From CAXBMB01 sp052078155 (GTDB lineage: Bacteria; Pseudomonadota; Alphaproteobacteria; Kiloniellales; DSM-21159), in assembly GCA_052078155.1 (NCBI GenBank), contig JBQJBP010000003.1, positions 62,001 to 126,000 of the forward strand: 64,000 bases of DNA. The letters are read 5' to 3'. A program made the position numbers and the translations under genes. The notes under the pieces are model-generated. The model did not search any database, was not told the DNA's origin, and worked only from the letters and a program-made list of their open reading frames with translations. Numbering within the stretch: position 1 is the stretch's first letter; each line of letters starts with the position of its first letter. Positions 44,307 to 54,330 of this stretch are shown piece after piece.

Positions 44307-44342
44307 AAAAAAAGGCGCTGCCGGACATCGGCAACGCCTTTT
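44307..44342 (-). terminator. Terminator of the dipeptide ABC operon
   Basis: AAAAGGCGCTGCCG (44310-44323), loop GACAT, CGGCAACGCCTTTT (44329-44342, one mismatch). Seven A residues (44307-44313) give a T-tract on the minus strand, 28 bp after the last stop. Confidence 0.9.
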
Positions 44343-44369
44343 GTTTTTTGCCTTGTGAAGAGGCCTGTT

Positions 44370-45440
44370 TTAGTCGGTTGCGCTCTTGGACATGGCCCGC
44401 ACCAGTTCTTCGGTCAGACGGCCTTCCTGAACGGCATGACAGCGCACTTCGCCGGTTTTGCTGGCCTCTGCCATCGGCATTTCCTTCTGGCAGCGGTCGT
44501 TGGCAAAGGGGCAGCGCGGATGGAAGTGACAGCCGCTGGGCGGATAGATCGGGCTGGGCACTTCACCGGCCACCGGAATGCGCTGACGACCGGACATTTC
44601 CAGATCGGGAATGGCGTCCAGCAACATGCGGGTATAAGGGTGCTGCGGGTTGGTGAAGATCTCGCGGGCTTCGCCCCACTCCACCAGGCGCCCCAGGTAC
44701 ATGACCCCCACATAGTCAGAAATGTGGTTCACCACCGCCAGATCATGGCTGATGAAGAGGTAGGTCAGACCCAGATCCCGCTGCAGTTCCTTCATCAGGT
44801 TCAGCACCTGAGCCTGCACAGACACGTCCAGAGCAGAGGTCGGTTCGTCACACACCAGGAATTCCGGATTGGACGCCAGAGCGCGGGCAATCGAAATACG
44901 CTGACGCTGACCGCCGGAGAACTCATGCGGGAACTTCTCACCGTCTTTGGCTGACAGGCGCACCTGCTCCAGCAGTTCCCCCACCCGCTTCAGCACCTCA
45001 GCTTCGTCGCTGATCAGGTTATGAGTGCGAATGGGTTCGGCAATGATATCCGCCACCCGCCAGCGCGGGTTCAGGCTGGCGAAGGGATCCTGGAAGATCA
45101 TCTGCATGCGTTTGCGGATGGGCTCCAGCTCCTTACGGGAGGACAGTGCGGACGTTTCCACCCCGTCAAACTCCACCCGGCCTTTGGTCGGATTGTAGAG
45201 ACCAACAACCAGGCGGGCCACCGTGGACTTACCACAGCCGGATTCCCCCACCAGCGAGAAGGTCTTGCCCGCAGGGATTTCAAAGTGAACGCCGTCTACG
45301 GCTTTCAGCATCAACTTTGGTGCCCCTTGCAGGACCCGGTTGAGGAAAGGCGGAGACACGTCGAAATGTTTGGTCAGGTCTTCGACCATCACCAGAGGAC
45401 GGTTGGTATCAGCAGCCGTCTTTTGAGCAGCATTAGCCAT
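44370..45440 (-). CDS. Dipeptide/oligopeptide ABC transporter ATPase, DppF/OppF type
   Basis: A 356-residue ATP-binding subunit. Walker A is GESGCGKST, the signature is SGGQRQRISIARAL, Walker B is FLVCDEPTSAL, with the H-loop in FISHDLAVV. The C-terminal extension has the cysteine-containing CHFHPRCPFANDRC segment of oligopeptide ATPases, which in some relatives binds an iron-sulfur cluster. It is the last gene of the operon and overlaps the preceding ATPase gene by 8 bp. Confidence 0.95.
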   Translation of the reverse strand: MANAAQKTAADTNRPLVMVEDLTKHFDVSPPFLNRVLQGAPKLMLKAVDGVHFEIPAGKTFSLVGESGCGKSTVARLVVGLYNPTKGRVEFDGVETSALSSRKELEPIRKRMQMIFQDPFASLNPRWRVADIIAEPIRTHNLISDEAEVLKRVGELLEQVRLSAKDGEKFPHEFSGGQRQRISIARALASNPEFLVCDEPTSALDVSVQAQVLNLMKELQRDLGLTYLFISHDLAVVNHISDYVGVMYLGRLVEWGEAREIFTNPQHPYTRMLLDAIPDLEMSGRQRIPVAGEVPSPIYPPSGCHFHPRCPFANDRCQKEMPMAEASKTGEVRCHAVQEGRLTEELVRAMSKSATD

Positions 45441-46437
45441 GATTCACGCTCCCCTCAGCTTTGGTCGCTTCATCGTAGAGCCAGCAGGAGACATCGGTGT
45501 CATCCACACGCTCCAGGTCCGGGCGTTCGGCCATGCAGCGGTCGAAGGCTTTGGGACAACGGGGATTAAAGGCACAACCTTTGGGAATTTCCGTCAGGCG
45601 TGGCATGGAGCCATCAATCTGGGTCAGGCGTTCTTCCTGATGCCCGATGATGGGGATCGAGCCCATCAGGCCGTGGGTATAAGGATGCTTGGCTTCCTTA
45701 ATCACCTGGCGCACAGGGCCGATTTCTGCCAGACGCCCGGCGTACATCACTGCCACACGGTCAGCCGTTTCTGCAATCACCCCCATGTCGTGGGTGATCA
45801 GCATGACGGCAGCGCCGTGCTCTTTACAGAGCTTCTTCAGCAGCTTGATGATCTGCGCCTGGATGGACACGTCCAGAGCCGTTGTCGGCTCATCCGCGAT
45901 CACCAGTTTGGGGTTGGCGCAAAGCGCCAGGGCAATCACCACACGCTGACGCATACCGCCGGAGAACTGGTGCGGGTACTGGTCCACGCGCTGTTCAGGA
46001 GAGGGAATACCCACTTCCGTCAACAGCTCAATGGCCCGGTTCCTGGCCTGTTCGTCCGTCAGATTGTCATGGGTCTGGATCGTTTCCGTCAGCTGACGGC
46101 CAACCGTATAGAGCGGATTGAGAGAGGTCAGCGGGTCCTGGAAGACCATGCCGATCTCTTTCCCGCGGATCTGACGCATCTCGCGGTAGCTCAGGTTGTC
46201 GATCCGCCGGCCGTTCAGCAGAACCTCACCACCGGCGATACGACCGGGAGCGTCCAGCAAACCGATGATGGCAGAGCCGGTGAGAGACTTGCCCGCGCCG
46301 GATTCACCGACCACGCCCAGGACCTCACCTTCTTTGATGTCAAAGCTCACCCGATCCACGGCGGTAAGAGTGCCGCGCCGTGTCGGGAATTCAATTACCA
46401 GGTCTTTTACCTGGAGAAGGGATGATTTTTCGGTCAT
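45433..46437 (-). CDS. Dipeptide/oligopeptide ABC transporter ATPase, DppD/OppD type
   Basis: A 334-residue ATP-binding subunit. Walker A GESGAGKSLTG, signature SGGMRQRVVIALAL, Walker B LVIADEPTTAL, H-loop in MLITHDMGV. The C-terminal oligopeptide-ATPase tail with CAFNPRCPKAFDRC is present. Start and stop codons overlap those of both neighbours (1 bp with the permease gene, 8 bp with the next ATPase gene), so the subunits are made together. It pairs with the DppF-type subunit to drive the permeases at 46437-48398. Confidence 0.95.
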   Translation of the reverse strand: MTEKSSLLQVKDLVIEFPTRRGTLTAVDRVSFDIKEGEVLGVVGESGAGKSLTGSAIIGLLDAPGRIAGGEVLLNGRRIDNLSYREMRQIRGKEIGMVFQDPLTSLNPLYTVGRQLTETIQTHDNLTDEQARNRAIELLTEVGIPSPEQRVDQYPHQFSGGMRQRVVIALALCANPKLVIADEPTTALDVSIQAQIIKLLKKLCKEHGAAVMLITHDMGVIAETADRVAVMYAGRLAEIGPVRQVIKEAKHPYTHGLMGSIPIIGHQEERLTQIDGSMPRLTEIPKGCAFNPRCPKAFDRCMAERPDLERVDDTDVSCWLYDEATKAEGSVNHG

Positions 46438-47402
46438 TAGCGCAACTTCGGATTAAGGGCGTCACGAAGCCAGTCGCCCAAGAGGTTTACAGCAAGGACC
46501 AGGAGTACCAATGCGACGCCCGGGAAGATCGACATCCACCATTCACCGGAAAAGAGGAAGTCGTTGCCAATACGGATCAGGGTTCCCAGGGACGGCCGGG
46601 TGACCGGCACACCAACACCCAGGAAGGACAGGGTGGCTTCCGTCAGAATGGCAATGGCCAGACTGAGCGTGGAAATCACCAGCACAGGTCCCATAACGTT
46701 TGGCAGGACATGGCGCAGCATGATGCGGACCGGATGCACACCGATCACCTTGGCGGCCTGCACGTACTCTTTGTTCCGTTCCACCAGGGTGGAGCCGCGA
46801 ACGGTACGGGCGAAGTTCACCCACAGGGATGCACCAATGGCCAGGATCATCACATAGATCTTCACTTCCTGATGGGCGTCACGGGGCAGGATCGTTGCCA
46901 CGATGCCGTCAATCATCAGAGCGATCAGAATGGCCGGGAAGGTCAGCTGCACGTCGGCGATACGCATGATGACCGCATCAACCCGACCCCCGATGTACCC
47001 GCTCAGCAGGCCCAGAATGGTCCCGACCACGGCAGCAAAGAGAACGGACAGCACACCAACCATCAAAGAGATCTGCATGCCGAACATGATGGACGAGAGG
47101 ATACCCCGTCCCTGTTCGTCAGATCCCAGCAGGAACTTGGAACTGCCACCTTCTTCCCAGGCTGGCGGATAGAAGGCATCCATCAGCGACAGGCTCTTGA
47201 CGTCCATGGTGTCATGGGGCGCCAGCCAGAAGGCAAAGACAGAAGACAGCACCAGGATCATGGTCACCACAAAGGCGGCGATGGTCACCGGTGAGGTTTT
47301 GAAGCTGTAGAAAACATCTGAGTCAAAAAAGCGCTTCAGTGCATCTACAAAACGCGCCCCGAAGGAAGAGGAGACGCCTTGTGTTTGGGTCGTATCAGTC
47401 AC
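46437..47402 (-). CDS. Dipeptide/oligopeptide ABC transporter permease, DppC/OppC type
   Basis: A 321-residue permease with about six TM segments. It has the GSDEQGRGILSSIMFGMQ motif of DppC/OppC and an EAA loop (NKEYVQAAKVIGVHPVRIM). The start is GTG at 47402 with GGGGGGAG upstream. The N-terminal about 40 residues are cytoplasmic before the first TM helix. It is 12 bp downstream of the DppB-type gene. Confidence 0.94.
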   Translation of the reverse strand: MTDTTQTQGVSSSFGARFVDALKRFFDSDVFYSFKTSPVTIAAFVVTMILVLSSVFAFWLAPHDTMDVKSLSLMDAFYPPAWEEGGSSKFLLGSDEQGRGILSSIMFGMQISLMVGVLSVLFAAVVGTILGLLSGYIGGRVDAVIMRIADVQLTFPAILIALMIDGIVATILPRDAHQEVKIYVMILAIGASLWVNFARTVRGSTLVERNKEYVQAAKVIGVHPVRIMLRHVLPNVMGPVLVISTLSLAIAILTEATLSFLGVGVPVTRPSLGTLIRIGNDFLFSGEWWMSIFPGVALVLLVLAVNLLGDWLRDALNPKLR

Positions 47403-47414
47403 GAGGCTCCCCCC

Positions 47415-48398
47415 TTAGTGGGCCGATTTGCCATGATCGCTGCGCAGGCGCGGATCAACGGCGTAGTAAAGCAGGTCAACGATCAGGTTGATTGTCACAA
47501 AGAAGAGCGCAATCAAAACCAGGTAGGTGGACATCACGGGAATGTCGACAAACTGAATGGCCTGAATGATCAGAAGGCCCATGCCCGGCCAGGCGAAAAC
47601 CGTTTCGGTGATGATCGAGAAAGCCAGCAGCGAACCGATCTGCAGGCCCATGATGGTGATCACGGGAACCAGCGTGTTCTTCAGCGCGTGGCCGTAGTTG
47701 ATGGCCCGGTCGCGCAGGCCGCGGGCTCGGGCGAACTTGATGTAGTCCGTCCGCAGCACTTCCAGCATTTCAGCACGCACCAGACGCATGATCAGGGTCA
47801 GCTGGAACATGGCCAGTGTGATGGCGGGCATGATCATATGGGACCAGCCCTTTAACGTCAGGAAGGAGGTTTCCCAGCTCCCCAGGGCAATGGTCCCGCC
47901 CCTGCCAAAGGTCGGCAGCCAGTTCAGATGCACCCCAAAGAAGAGGATAAGCAGAATACCGATCAGGAAGGTGGGCAGCGAAATCCCGACCAGGGACACG
48001 GTCAGGAAGATCTTGCTGACCCAGGATTCCCGGTTCAGGCCGGTAAAGACCCCCATGGGAACCCCGACGGCCAAAGCCAGGATCGCACTGACAAACACCA
48101 ACTCCAGTGTGGCTGGCAGCCGACTTTCAAGAATGTCTTCCACGGGCATCCCCAACCGGAAGGACCGGCCAAAGTTACCTTGAACGGTATTGGCGACAAA
48201 CTTGGCAAACTGGACAGGAATGGGATCATTCAATCCCAGCATTTCCCGCAGGACTTCCCGCTGCTCATCCGTTGCATCCTGACCGACCATGTTATTGATC
48301 GGATCACCGACGAACTGAAAGAGCGCGAAAGCCACAAAGGCCACCGTCAGCATGACGATGATGGCCTGGAAAAGTCGTTGGACTATGAAGGCGAACAT
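47415..48398 (-). CDS. Dipeptide/oligopeptide ABC transporter permease, DppB/OppB type
   Basis: A 327-residue permease starting MFAFIVQRLFQAIIVMLTVA. It shows the OppB N-terminal TM helix, the periplasmic part with FVGDPINNMVGQDAT, and the EAA loop (IKFARARGLRDRAINYGHAL). It is separated from the binding-protein gene upstream by 220 bp that contain a terminator-like hairpin, so it is probably transcribed at a lower level than that gene. Confidence 0.94.
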   Translation of the reverse strand: MFAFIVQRLFQAIIVMLTVAFVAFALFQFVGDPINNMVGQDATDEQREVLREMLGLNDPIPVQFAKFVANTVQGNFGRSFRLGMPVEDILESRLPATLELVFVSAILALAVGVPMGVFTGLNRESWVSKIFLTVSLVGISLPTFLIGILLILFFGVHLNWLPTFGRGGTIALGSWETSFLTLKGWSHMIMPAITLAMFQLTLIMRLVRAEMLEVLRTDYIKFARARGLRDRAINYGHALKNTLVPVITIMGLQIGSLLAFSIITETVFAWPGMGLLIIQAIQFVDIPVMSTYLVLIALFFVTINLIVDLLYYAVDPRLRSDHGKSAH

Positions 48399-48564
48399 TT
48401 CGGGGGCTCTGGCGTTATTCTTAGGAGCGAGTCTGCCCGGACCCGGGTCGGGGCTTTTCTCGTACCCATCCCCGGCAAAGCTATGCCGATTTCATTCGGG
48501 ATCAGGCGGGTCTGGTTTCTACCCTTCCGCAGGGAAGAGTCAAACCAAGAGAAAGCTGGGCAGA

Positions 48565-48597
48565 AAAAGGGCGGCCCGGATGCAGGCATCCGGGCCG
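48565..48597 (-). terminator. Hairpin between binding protein and permease genes
   Basis: CGGCCCGGATGC (48572-48583) and GCATCCGGGCCG (48586-48597) form a very stable stem. A residues at 48564-48568 give a T-tract on the minus strand. It likely causes partial termination or protects the upstream message. Confidence 0.8.
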
Positions 48598-48618
48598 ATC
48601 GAGTCCCAGTTAAGGGAT

Positions 48619-50214
48619 TTACTTCATCGTCACGTAACGCAGGTCAACGTCGTTGAACGGACGCTGCCATACTTCGGCGACGGTGTCGGTGCGCACACCC
48701 CAAGCCAGGGCTTGCTGGTGCAGAGTGATGTGACCGACTTCATCTTTATGGATCTGGAAAGCTTCACGGATCATTTCGTTCCGCTTGCTGTCATCCATTT
48801 CGGTAGCAATCATGGTGGTCAGCTCTTCAATCCGGGGATTGGTGTACCGACCAGCATTCCAGGTACCACGACCGTCACCGTCCAGAGACATCAGCTGCAT
48901 CAGGGGGTTCAGGGAGTCGTAAGAACCAGGAGTCCAACCCAGCATGAAGAAGCTGGTGTTGTAGTTCTGAGGCTTACCGATTTTGTTGAAGTGCAGAGAC
49001 TTGGTCTGAGCATTCAGGGTCACTTTGATGCCGATGCGTTCCAGCATGGGAACAACAGCGGTGCAGATGGCTTCGTCGTTGACGTAGCGATCATTGGGGC
49101 AGTCCAGAGTGACAGGGAAGCCGTCAGCGTAACCGGCTTCAGCCAGCAGAGCTTTGGCGCCATCGGGATCGTAAGCCATACGATCCTCGTTCATGTCTTT
49201 CTGGAAACCGTTGATGCCTTCAGCAACCATCAGAGCGGTCGGCTTGGAAGCACCACGCATCACAACGCGTTTGATGGCGTTGATGTCGATGGCTTTCATG
49301 AAAGCCTGACGGACACGCAGGTCTTTGAAGGGGTTCTTACCGGAACCAGGCATGTCCAGCAGTTCAGGACGTTCCTGGTCAAAGCCCAGGAAGATGGTCC
49401 GCAGCTCGGGGCCTTCCATGGCTTCGGTGTTGGCGTCGTTGTTCAGACGCTTGATGTCCTGCAGAGGCACCGGATACATCAGGTCGATTTCACCGGACAG
49501 CAGAGCTGCAACGCGGGTGGCGTCATTGGGAATCGGCGTGAAGACGACTTTGTCAACGTTGTTGCCTTTAAGGGCATCAGCGTTCCAGTAACCTTCATAA
49601 GGCTCGAGAACGATGCGGTTGTCCTGCACCCACTCGACCAGTTTGAAGGGGCCTGTGCCGTTGGCTTTGGAGAAAGCCGTAGAACCAGCCACGTCGATGA
49701 TTTCAAAAGCGCCAGCAGCTTCGATGGTTTCTTTATCAACCATGAAGAAGTTGGGCATGTTCAGCATCAGGATCGGATCGGGACCCTTGGTGATGATTTC
49801 CACAGTGTAATCATCAACCTTGCGGACGTCTTCAACAGTGGCCAGCACGAAGGCCATGGAAGAAGCATCCTGCTTCTGACGCTTGTAGGAGTAAACCACG
49901 TCGTCGGCATTGAAGTCGTTGCCGTTGTGGAATTTGACGCCTTCGCGCAGCTTGAAGCGCCAGGTAACGTCGTCAACCTTTTCCCACTCGGTGGCCAGAT
50001 CCGGCTCCAGGGACAGGTCGGGTTTACGGTGAACCAGGCGACCATAGATGTTCGCCTTCATGGCATTGGTCGGACCCTCGTTGTTAGCGTGAGGATCAAT
50101 ACCCAGAATGTCGCCGGTGGTGGCGTAACGGAATGTTTTTGCATCCGCTACAGCGCTGAAAGAGAGCAAAGCCGCTGAGGCAGCAGCAGCAAGCAATCCC
50201 AAACGAAGACGCAT
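48619..50214 (-). CDS. Peptide ABC transporter substrate-binding protein (family 5)
   Basis: A 531-residue periplasmic binding protein; the ATG at 50214 (MRLRLGLLAAAASAALLSFS) starts a Sec signal, cleaved near AVADAKT, and follows AGGGAGAC. The mature protein has KTFRYATTGDILGIDPH, WRFKLREGVKFHNGNDFNAD and a late RNEMIREAFQIHKDE helix, as in dipeptide/oligopeptide binding proteins. It is the first gene of a full five-gene transporter operon (binding protein, DppB, DppC, DppD, DppF). Peptides are the most likely substrate given the peptidase genes that follow in the genome. Confidence 0.94.
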   Translation of the reverse strand: MRLRLGLLAAAASAALLSFSAVADAKTFRYATTGDILGIDPHANNEGPTNAMKANIYGRLVHRKPDLSLEPDLATEWEKVDDVTWRFKLREGVKFHNGNDFNADDVVYSYKRQKQDASSMAFVLATVEDVRKVDDYTVEIITKGPDPILMLNMPNFFMVDKETIEAAGAFEIIDVAGSTAFSKANGTGPFKLVEWVQDNRIVLEPYEGYWNADALKGNNVDKVVFTPIPNDATRVAALLSGEIDLMYPVPLQDIKRLNNDANTEAMEGPELRTIFLGFDQERPELLDMPGSGKNPFKDLRVRQAFMKAIDINAIKRVVMRGASKPTALMVAEGINGFQKDMNEDRMAYDPDGAKALLAEAGYADGFPVTLDCPNDRYVNDEAICTAVVPMLERIGIKVTLNAQTKSLHFNKIGKPQNYNTSFFMLGWTPGSYDSLNPLMQLMSLDGDGRGTWNAGRYTNPRIEELTTMIATEMDDSKRNEMIREAFQIHKDEVGHITLHQQALAWGVRTDTVAEVWQRPFNDVDLRYVTMK

Positions 50215-51029
50215 GATAGTCTCCCTGTTGATTAGTTGTCCGACCCTCGAAGGGCCACTGTTCGTCCCCCCTTGTTTACGAGCCCTGAAGTTCAATTCAG
50301 TCTGAGGCAGATTGGGGGGATCCCGCCTCATTCACTCATAACCTTGAAACAGCCTTTATGTGCTGACAAGTGATTTTAATGTCATCTGCCCGCCCATAAA
50401 AGAGAGCGCAAGCATAGGGTCGCTGGCATACGAAGAACACCCTCTTTTTGCTAATGGGCCTTAGTTATCCCTCCAACAAAGGGCTATAACAAAACAGGTA
50501 TAGAAAAATACTTTAGCACAAATTTCGAATTTTCGGCTTTTTCCCGGATCATTTCACCAGAAAACAATCAATTTTCAAAACAAACGATCACATTATTCTA
50601 AAATCCCAATATTCCCTTAAGGAAACACCACACTGTCACAAGATTGTTTTTTTTCCGCTGCGAGTGGAGAAAAGTGGCATTTGCACCGCCAAAGGCTGCG
50701 ATCTGGGAGCAAAAGATCTACCTTTACTCGCGATCTATGCGTCTCAAACATGGAATTTTACCCCGCACCGACAGGCAATGATCACAACCCGACAGACTCT
50801 GAGAAACCCGGCGGTCAGGTCACCACTGGGCGCCAGGCCGGGTGATCAAAAAGAAAGCCGGAGGAAGAGCTGCCGCAGCACCCCTTTCATCCGGCTTTAC
50901 TCTGTTTCAAATGTTATCGAATGGCGCCCGCTCTCTCTTACTGTAACCTAGAGGCGGGGACTGCTTACGCACACCAGCCCTGAGCCCCTGGGAAAAAGTT
51001 GAGAAACAACTGGCTCTTACAAATAACTC
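50215..51029. other. Upstream region of the peptide transporter operon
   Basis: About 815 bp, AT-rich at 50340-50660, surely carrying the promoter of the transporter. AAAGCCGGA (50854-50862) and TCCGGCTTT (50890-50898) enclose a smaller GCTGC/GCAGC hairpin, forming a branched structure. A 95-codon open frame at 50664-50951 has no ribosome binding site and I do not believe it. Confidence 0.4.
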
Positions 51030-52280
51030 TTACAGATCCTGTTTGAAGATCTCACCGTCTTTCATGATGACCTTCAGGTTTTCGCCCTGACCTTCCAGCA
51101 CGGTGATGTCTTCCAGCGGGTTGCCGTCAACCAGCAGAAGGTCTGCCAGCGCACCGGCGGCCACACAGCCCAGTTCGCCATCACGCTGCATCAGTTCTGC
51201 ATTCAAAGACGTGGCGGAGCGCAGAATCTCCGGATTGCTCAGCACCCGCGCCCGCAGAGAAAACTCACTGGACTGATGGCGCTGCATCTCGCCCAGCAGA
51301 TCTGTGCCAAACCCGGTTTTCACCCCGGCATCCTTCAGGATCTGCAGGGAGTTGAGGCCGACTTCACGCACTGTCTCCACCTTTGAAACAGAGACCGGCG
51401 GCAGCCCCAAACTGGCGCCTTCAGCAGCCAGCGCATCATAGGTGATCAGGGTCGGCACCACATAGGCCCCCTTCTCAGCCACCAGTTCCGCCGTTTCCGC
51501 GTCGATCAGATTGCCATGTTCGATAGAGCGCACGCCAAATTCAACGCAGCGCCCGATGGCTTCCGGGGTATAGGCGTGGGCCATGACATAGGTGCGCCAG
51601 GAAGAGGCTTCCCAGACGATGGCGCGAATTTCATCTTCAGAATACTGCAGGTTCCAGATGGGATCGGCCGGGGAGGCAACACCGCCAGAGGCCATGATCT
51701 TGATCTGAGTTGCGCCCTTGCGCAGTTCTTCGCGGGCTGCCCGGCGCACTTCATCCACACCGTCGGCAATCACCGCAAAGGTATTGGTGCCCATACCGCA
51801 GGAGCAGAAGAAGGGATGTTCTTCAGCCCGGGAGCGGAAGTCCGCATGGCCGCCTGTCTGGGTGAGAGCCCGTCCGGCGTAAAAGATCCGGGGACCCCGG
51901 ATCAGCCCGGCTTCAGTTGCCATGGCCAGTCCGAAATCGGCACCACCGGCATCGCGTACGGTGGTGAAGCCGCGCTGCAGGGCCGATTCCAGAAACCCGC
52001 GGGCATACTGCGCCAGATGGTAGCTGGACATCTGATCCAGACCGCCGAGATTGGCGTCAGCTGCCAGAGCATGGAAGTGGCCGTCAATCAGACCCGGCAT
52101 CAGGGTTTTGCCCTGACCGTCAATCACACGGGCACCTGAGGCCGTGATGGGGGTATCAGAGACTTCCTTGATCCGCTGACCTTCCACCAGCACGTGGTAG
52201 CCTTCCAGCAGGCTGTCGCCGGATCCGTCGTAAATGTTGACGTTGGTGAACAGAACCTGGCTTTGTTTCTGGTCGCTCAT
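51030..52280 (-). CDS. Metal-dependent amidohydrolase (imidazolonepropionase/prolidase-like)
   Basis: A 416-residue protein of the amidohydrolase superfamily, starting MSDQKQSQVLFTNVNIYDGS at an ATG preceded by GGAGACC. The metal site begins with DGHFHALAAD; a KIMASGG segment carries the bridging lysine; AHAYTPEAIG and SIEHGNLID give further His ligands, and FGTDLLGE the Asp. Related enzymes cleave Xaa-Pro or other N-acyl dipeptides, or hydrolyse amides and lactones. There is no export signal, so it acts in the cytoplasm. It follows the M3 peptidase gene (250 bp) but has its own leader after that gene's terminator. Confidence 0.88.
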   Translation of the reverse strand: MSDQKQSQVLFTNVNIYDGSGDSLLEGYHVLVEGQRIKEVSDTPITASGARVIDGQGKTLMPGLIDGHFHALAADANLGGLDQMSSYHLAQYARGFLESALQRGFTTVRDAGGADFGLAMATEAGLIRGPRIFYAGRALTQTGGHADFRSRAEEHPFFCSCGMGTNTFAVIADGVDEVRRAAREELRKGATQIKIMASGGVASPADPIWNLQYSEDEIRAIVWEASSWRTYVMAHAYTPEAIGRCVEFGVRSIEHGNLIDAETAELVAEKGAYVVPTLITYDALAAEGASLGLPPVSVSKVETVREVGLNSLQILKDAGVKTGFGTDLLGEMQRHQSSEFSLRARVLSNPEILRSATSLNAELMQRDGELGCVAAGALADLLLVDGNPLEDITVLEGQGENLKVIMKDGEIFKQDL

Positions 52281-52456
52281 GGTGGTCTCCCCGCTTCTCA
52301 TAAACTCGGTGCCGAAAACAGCGGCGGCCAATCGCGGCTGTCCTCTCACCTTCTGGGCTGCTTTGCTGCAGACCTCTGTCATCTGAAATCGTTAGTTAGC
52401 ATGCCTGCGCCGCAAGTACAGCCATCCTTAATGCACAGGTCTTTGCTGTTAGATGC

Positions 52457-52495
52457 AAAAAGGTCGGGAGTCAGATTTCAATCCAACTCCCGACC
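52457..52495 (-). terminator. Terminator of the M3 peptidase gene
   Basis: GGTCGGGAGT (52462-52471) and ACTCCCGACC (52486-52495), 10-bp stem; AAAAA at 52457-52461 gives a T-tract on the minus strand. Confidence 0.9.
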
Positions 52496-52539
52496 CCTGT
52501 CTTCATTTAGCCTTCTGACGGCAAAGTCCTGGATTGGAC

Positions 52540-54330
52540 TTAAGCTTCCAGAGCTTCCAGTTCATCAATCAGGCTGGAAATCACCTGCAGCCCCTTTTGC
52601 CAGAACGCCGGATCAGACGCGTCGAGCCCGAAGGGAGCCAACAGCTCCTTATGCCGCTTGACCCCACCCTGGCCCAGCATCTCCAGGTACTTTTCCGCAA
52701 AGCCGTCTTCGGCATCCTGGTAAACCGCATAGAGGGAGTTCACCAGACAGTCACCAAAGGCGTAGGCGTAAACGTAGAAGGGCACGTGGATGAAATGAGG
52801 AATGTAGGCCCAGTAGGATTTGTATTCTTCATCGAAGGTAAAGACAGGTCCCAGCGCTTCGGTCTGGGTCTTCATCCAGATGTCCCCCAGGTCCTGGGGC
52901 AGCAGTTCCCCCTGTTTGCGGGCGTCATGGACTTCCGTTTCAAACCGGTGGAAAGCGATCTGGCGCACCACCGTGTTCAGCATGTCTTCCACCTTGCCGG
53001 CCAGCATGACCTTTCGGGCCACCGGGTCGGTGGTTTTCTTCAGCATGGACTGGAAGGTCAGCATCTCTCCGAAGACAGAGGCTGTTTCCGCCAGGGTCAG
53101 AGGCGTCTGGCTCAGGAAGTAGCCCTGATCTGCGGCCAGCACCTGATGCACGCCATGGCCCAGTTCGTGGGCCAGCGTCATGACATCGCGGACTTTGCCC
53201 TGATAATTCAGCAGCAGATAGGGGTGGGCCGAGGGCACGGTCGGGTGCGCAAAGGCGCCCGGCGCCTTACCGGCCCGGGCCGGGGCATCGATCCAGGCCT
53301 TGTCGAAAAACTTCTGACCAACGTCTGCCAGCGCAGGTGAGAAGGAACGATAGGCGGTCAAAACCGTATCCTGCGCTTCCGGCCAGGAGATCAGACGGTC
53401 ATCGGCTTCCGGCAACGGGGCATTGCGATCCCAGTAGGGCAGCTTGTCTTTCCCCATCCAGCTGGCTTTCAGCTGGTAATAGCGGTGGGACAGCTGCGGG
53501 TAGGACTGGACGACAGACTGGACCAGCGCGTCCACCACCTCGTCTTCCACTGCATTGGCCAGATTGCGGGAGGACACGGGCGCTTTAAATCCGCGCCAGT
53601 CGTCTTCCATCTGCTTGTCTTTGGCCAGCGTGTTGGTCACCAAACCAAATAGACGGATGTTGTCGTTCAGAACCTTGCCAAAGGATTTGGCCGCCCGCTC
53701 CCGCACGCCGCCATCGGGGTTGCTCATGCGGTTGAGAATTTCTGCGTTGGACAGCTGCTCCCCATCCAGCTCGAAAGTCAGCCCGGCCATGGTTTCATCG
53801 AACAGGCGATTCCAGGCGGACCGTCCGGTGATCTGCTTTTCATGCAGCAGCTTTTCGTGCTCATCGGGCAACTGGTGCGGCCGGAAGGAGCGAAGATCCC
53901 GCAACCAGGGTTCATAAGCTGCCAGACTGGCGTCGCTCATCAGCGCGGTGAGCTGATCATCATCCAGCTTGTTGATTTCCAGCGTGAAGAACAGCAGCTC
54001 TGAAGACAGCGCCGTCGCCTTTTCCTGCATGGACTGGAAGAAGCGGGCGTTTTCAGGGTCGGAAATGTTGCCCGAGTAGACCAGCTGAGCATAAGAGGTC
54101 ACCCGGCCGAGACTCTCTTCCAGCGCTTCGCAGCGGGCAATGGCCCCACCAAGCTCGGCACCGCTCAGGTCAGCCACCCGACCTTCAAAGTCTTTGCGGA
54201 AAGCCGTCGCCTCTTCGGTCAGCCGCGCCAGCGCCTCCTGCAGTTCCGGGCCATCGGAACTGGGAAAGAGGTCCGTCAGATCCCATTCTGGCAAGGTCCC
54301 CAGGGCTTGGTCAGCAGCTGTTTCAACCAT
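52540..54330 (-). CDS. M3-family oligoendopeptidase (PepF-like)
   Basis: A 596-residue cytosolic metallopeptidase starting MVETAADQALGTLPEWDLTD. The zinc motif is LAHELGHGVHQ (HExxH). Other family segments are WDLTDLFPSSDGPEL at the N-terminus, and FHRFETEVHDARKQGEL and YAYAFGDCLVNSLYAVY in the C-terminal third. Length and order fit the oligoendopeptidase F group of clade M3B. It probably degrades imported or internal oligopeptides, complementing the adjacent transporter operon. Monocistronic, with a terminator. Confidence 0.94.
   Translation of the reverse strand: MVETAADQALGTLPEWDLTDLFPSSDGPELQEALARLTEEATAFRKDFEGRVADLSGAELGGAIARCEALEESLGRVTSYAQLVYSGNISDPENARFFQSMQEKATALSSELLFFTLEINKLDDDQLTALMSDASLAAYEPWLRDLRSFRPHQLPDEHEKLLHEKQITGRSAWNRLFDETMAGLTFELDGEQLSNAEILNRMSNPDGGVRERAAKSFGKVLNDNIRLFGLVTNTLAKDKQMEDDWRGFKAPVSSRNLANAVEDEVVDALVQSVVQSYPQLSHRYYQLKASWMGKDKLPYWDRNAPLPEADDRLISWPEAQDTVLTAYRSFSPALADVGQKFFDKAWIDAPARAGKAPGAFAHPTVPSAHPYLLLNYQGKVRDVMTLAHELGHGVHQVLAADQGYFLSQTPLTLAETASVFGEMLTFQSMLKKTTDPVARKVMLAGKVEDMLNTVVRQIAFHRFETEVHDARKQGELLPQDLGDIWMKTQTEALGPVFTFDEEYKSYWAYIPHFIHVPFYVYAYAFGDCLVNSLYAVYQDAEDGFAEKYLEMLGQGGVKRHKELLAPFGLDASDPAFWQKGLQVISSLIDELEALEA

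Noticed and set aside
48352..50178. Plus-strand open frame of 608 codons opposite the binding-protein gene
   Set aside because: Antisense shadow of a well-supported periplasmic binding protein with signal peptide and ribosome binding site.
50664..50951. 95-codon open frame upstream of the peptide transporter operon
   Set aside because: No ribosome binding site or familiar motif; it overlaps a branched hairpin and is probably chance.
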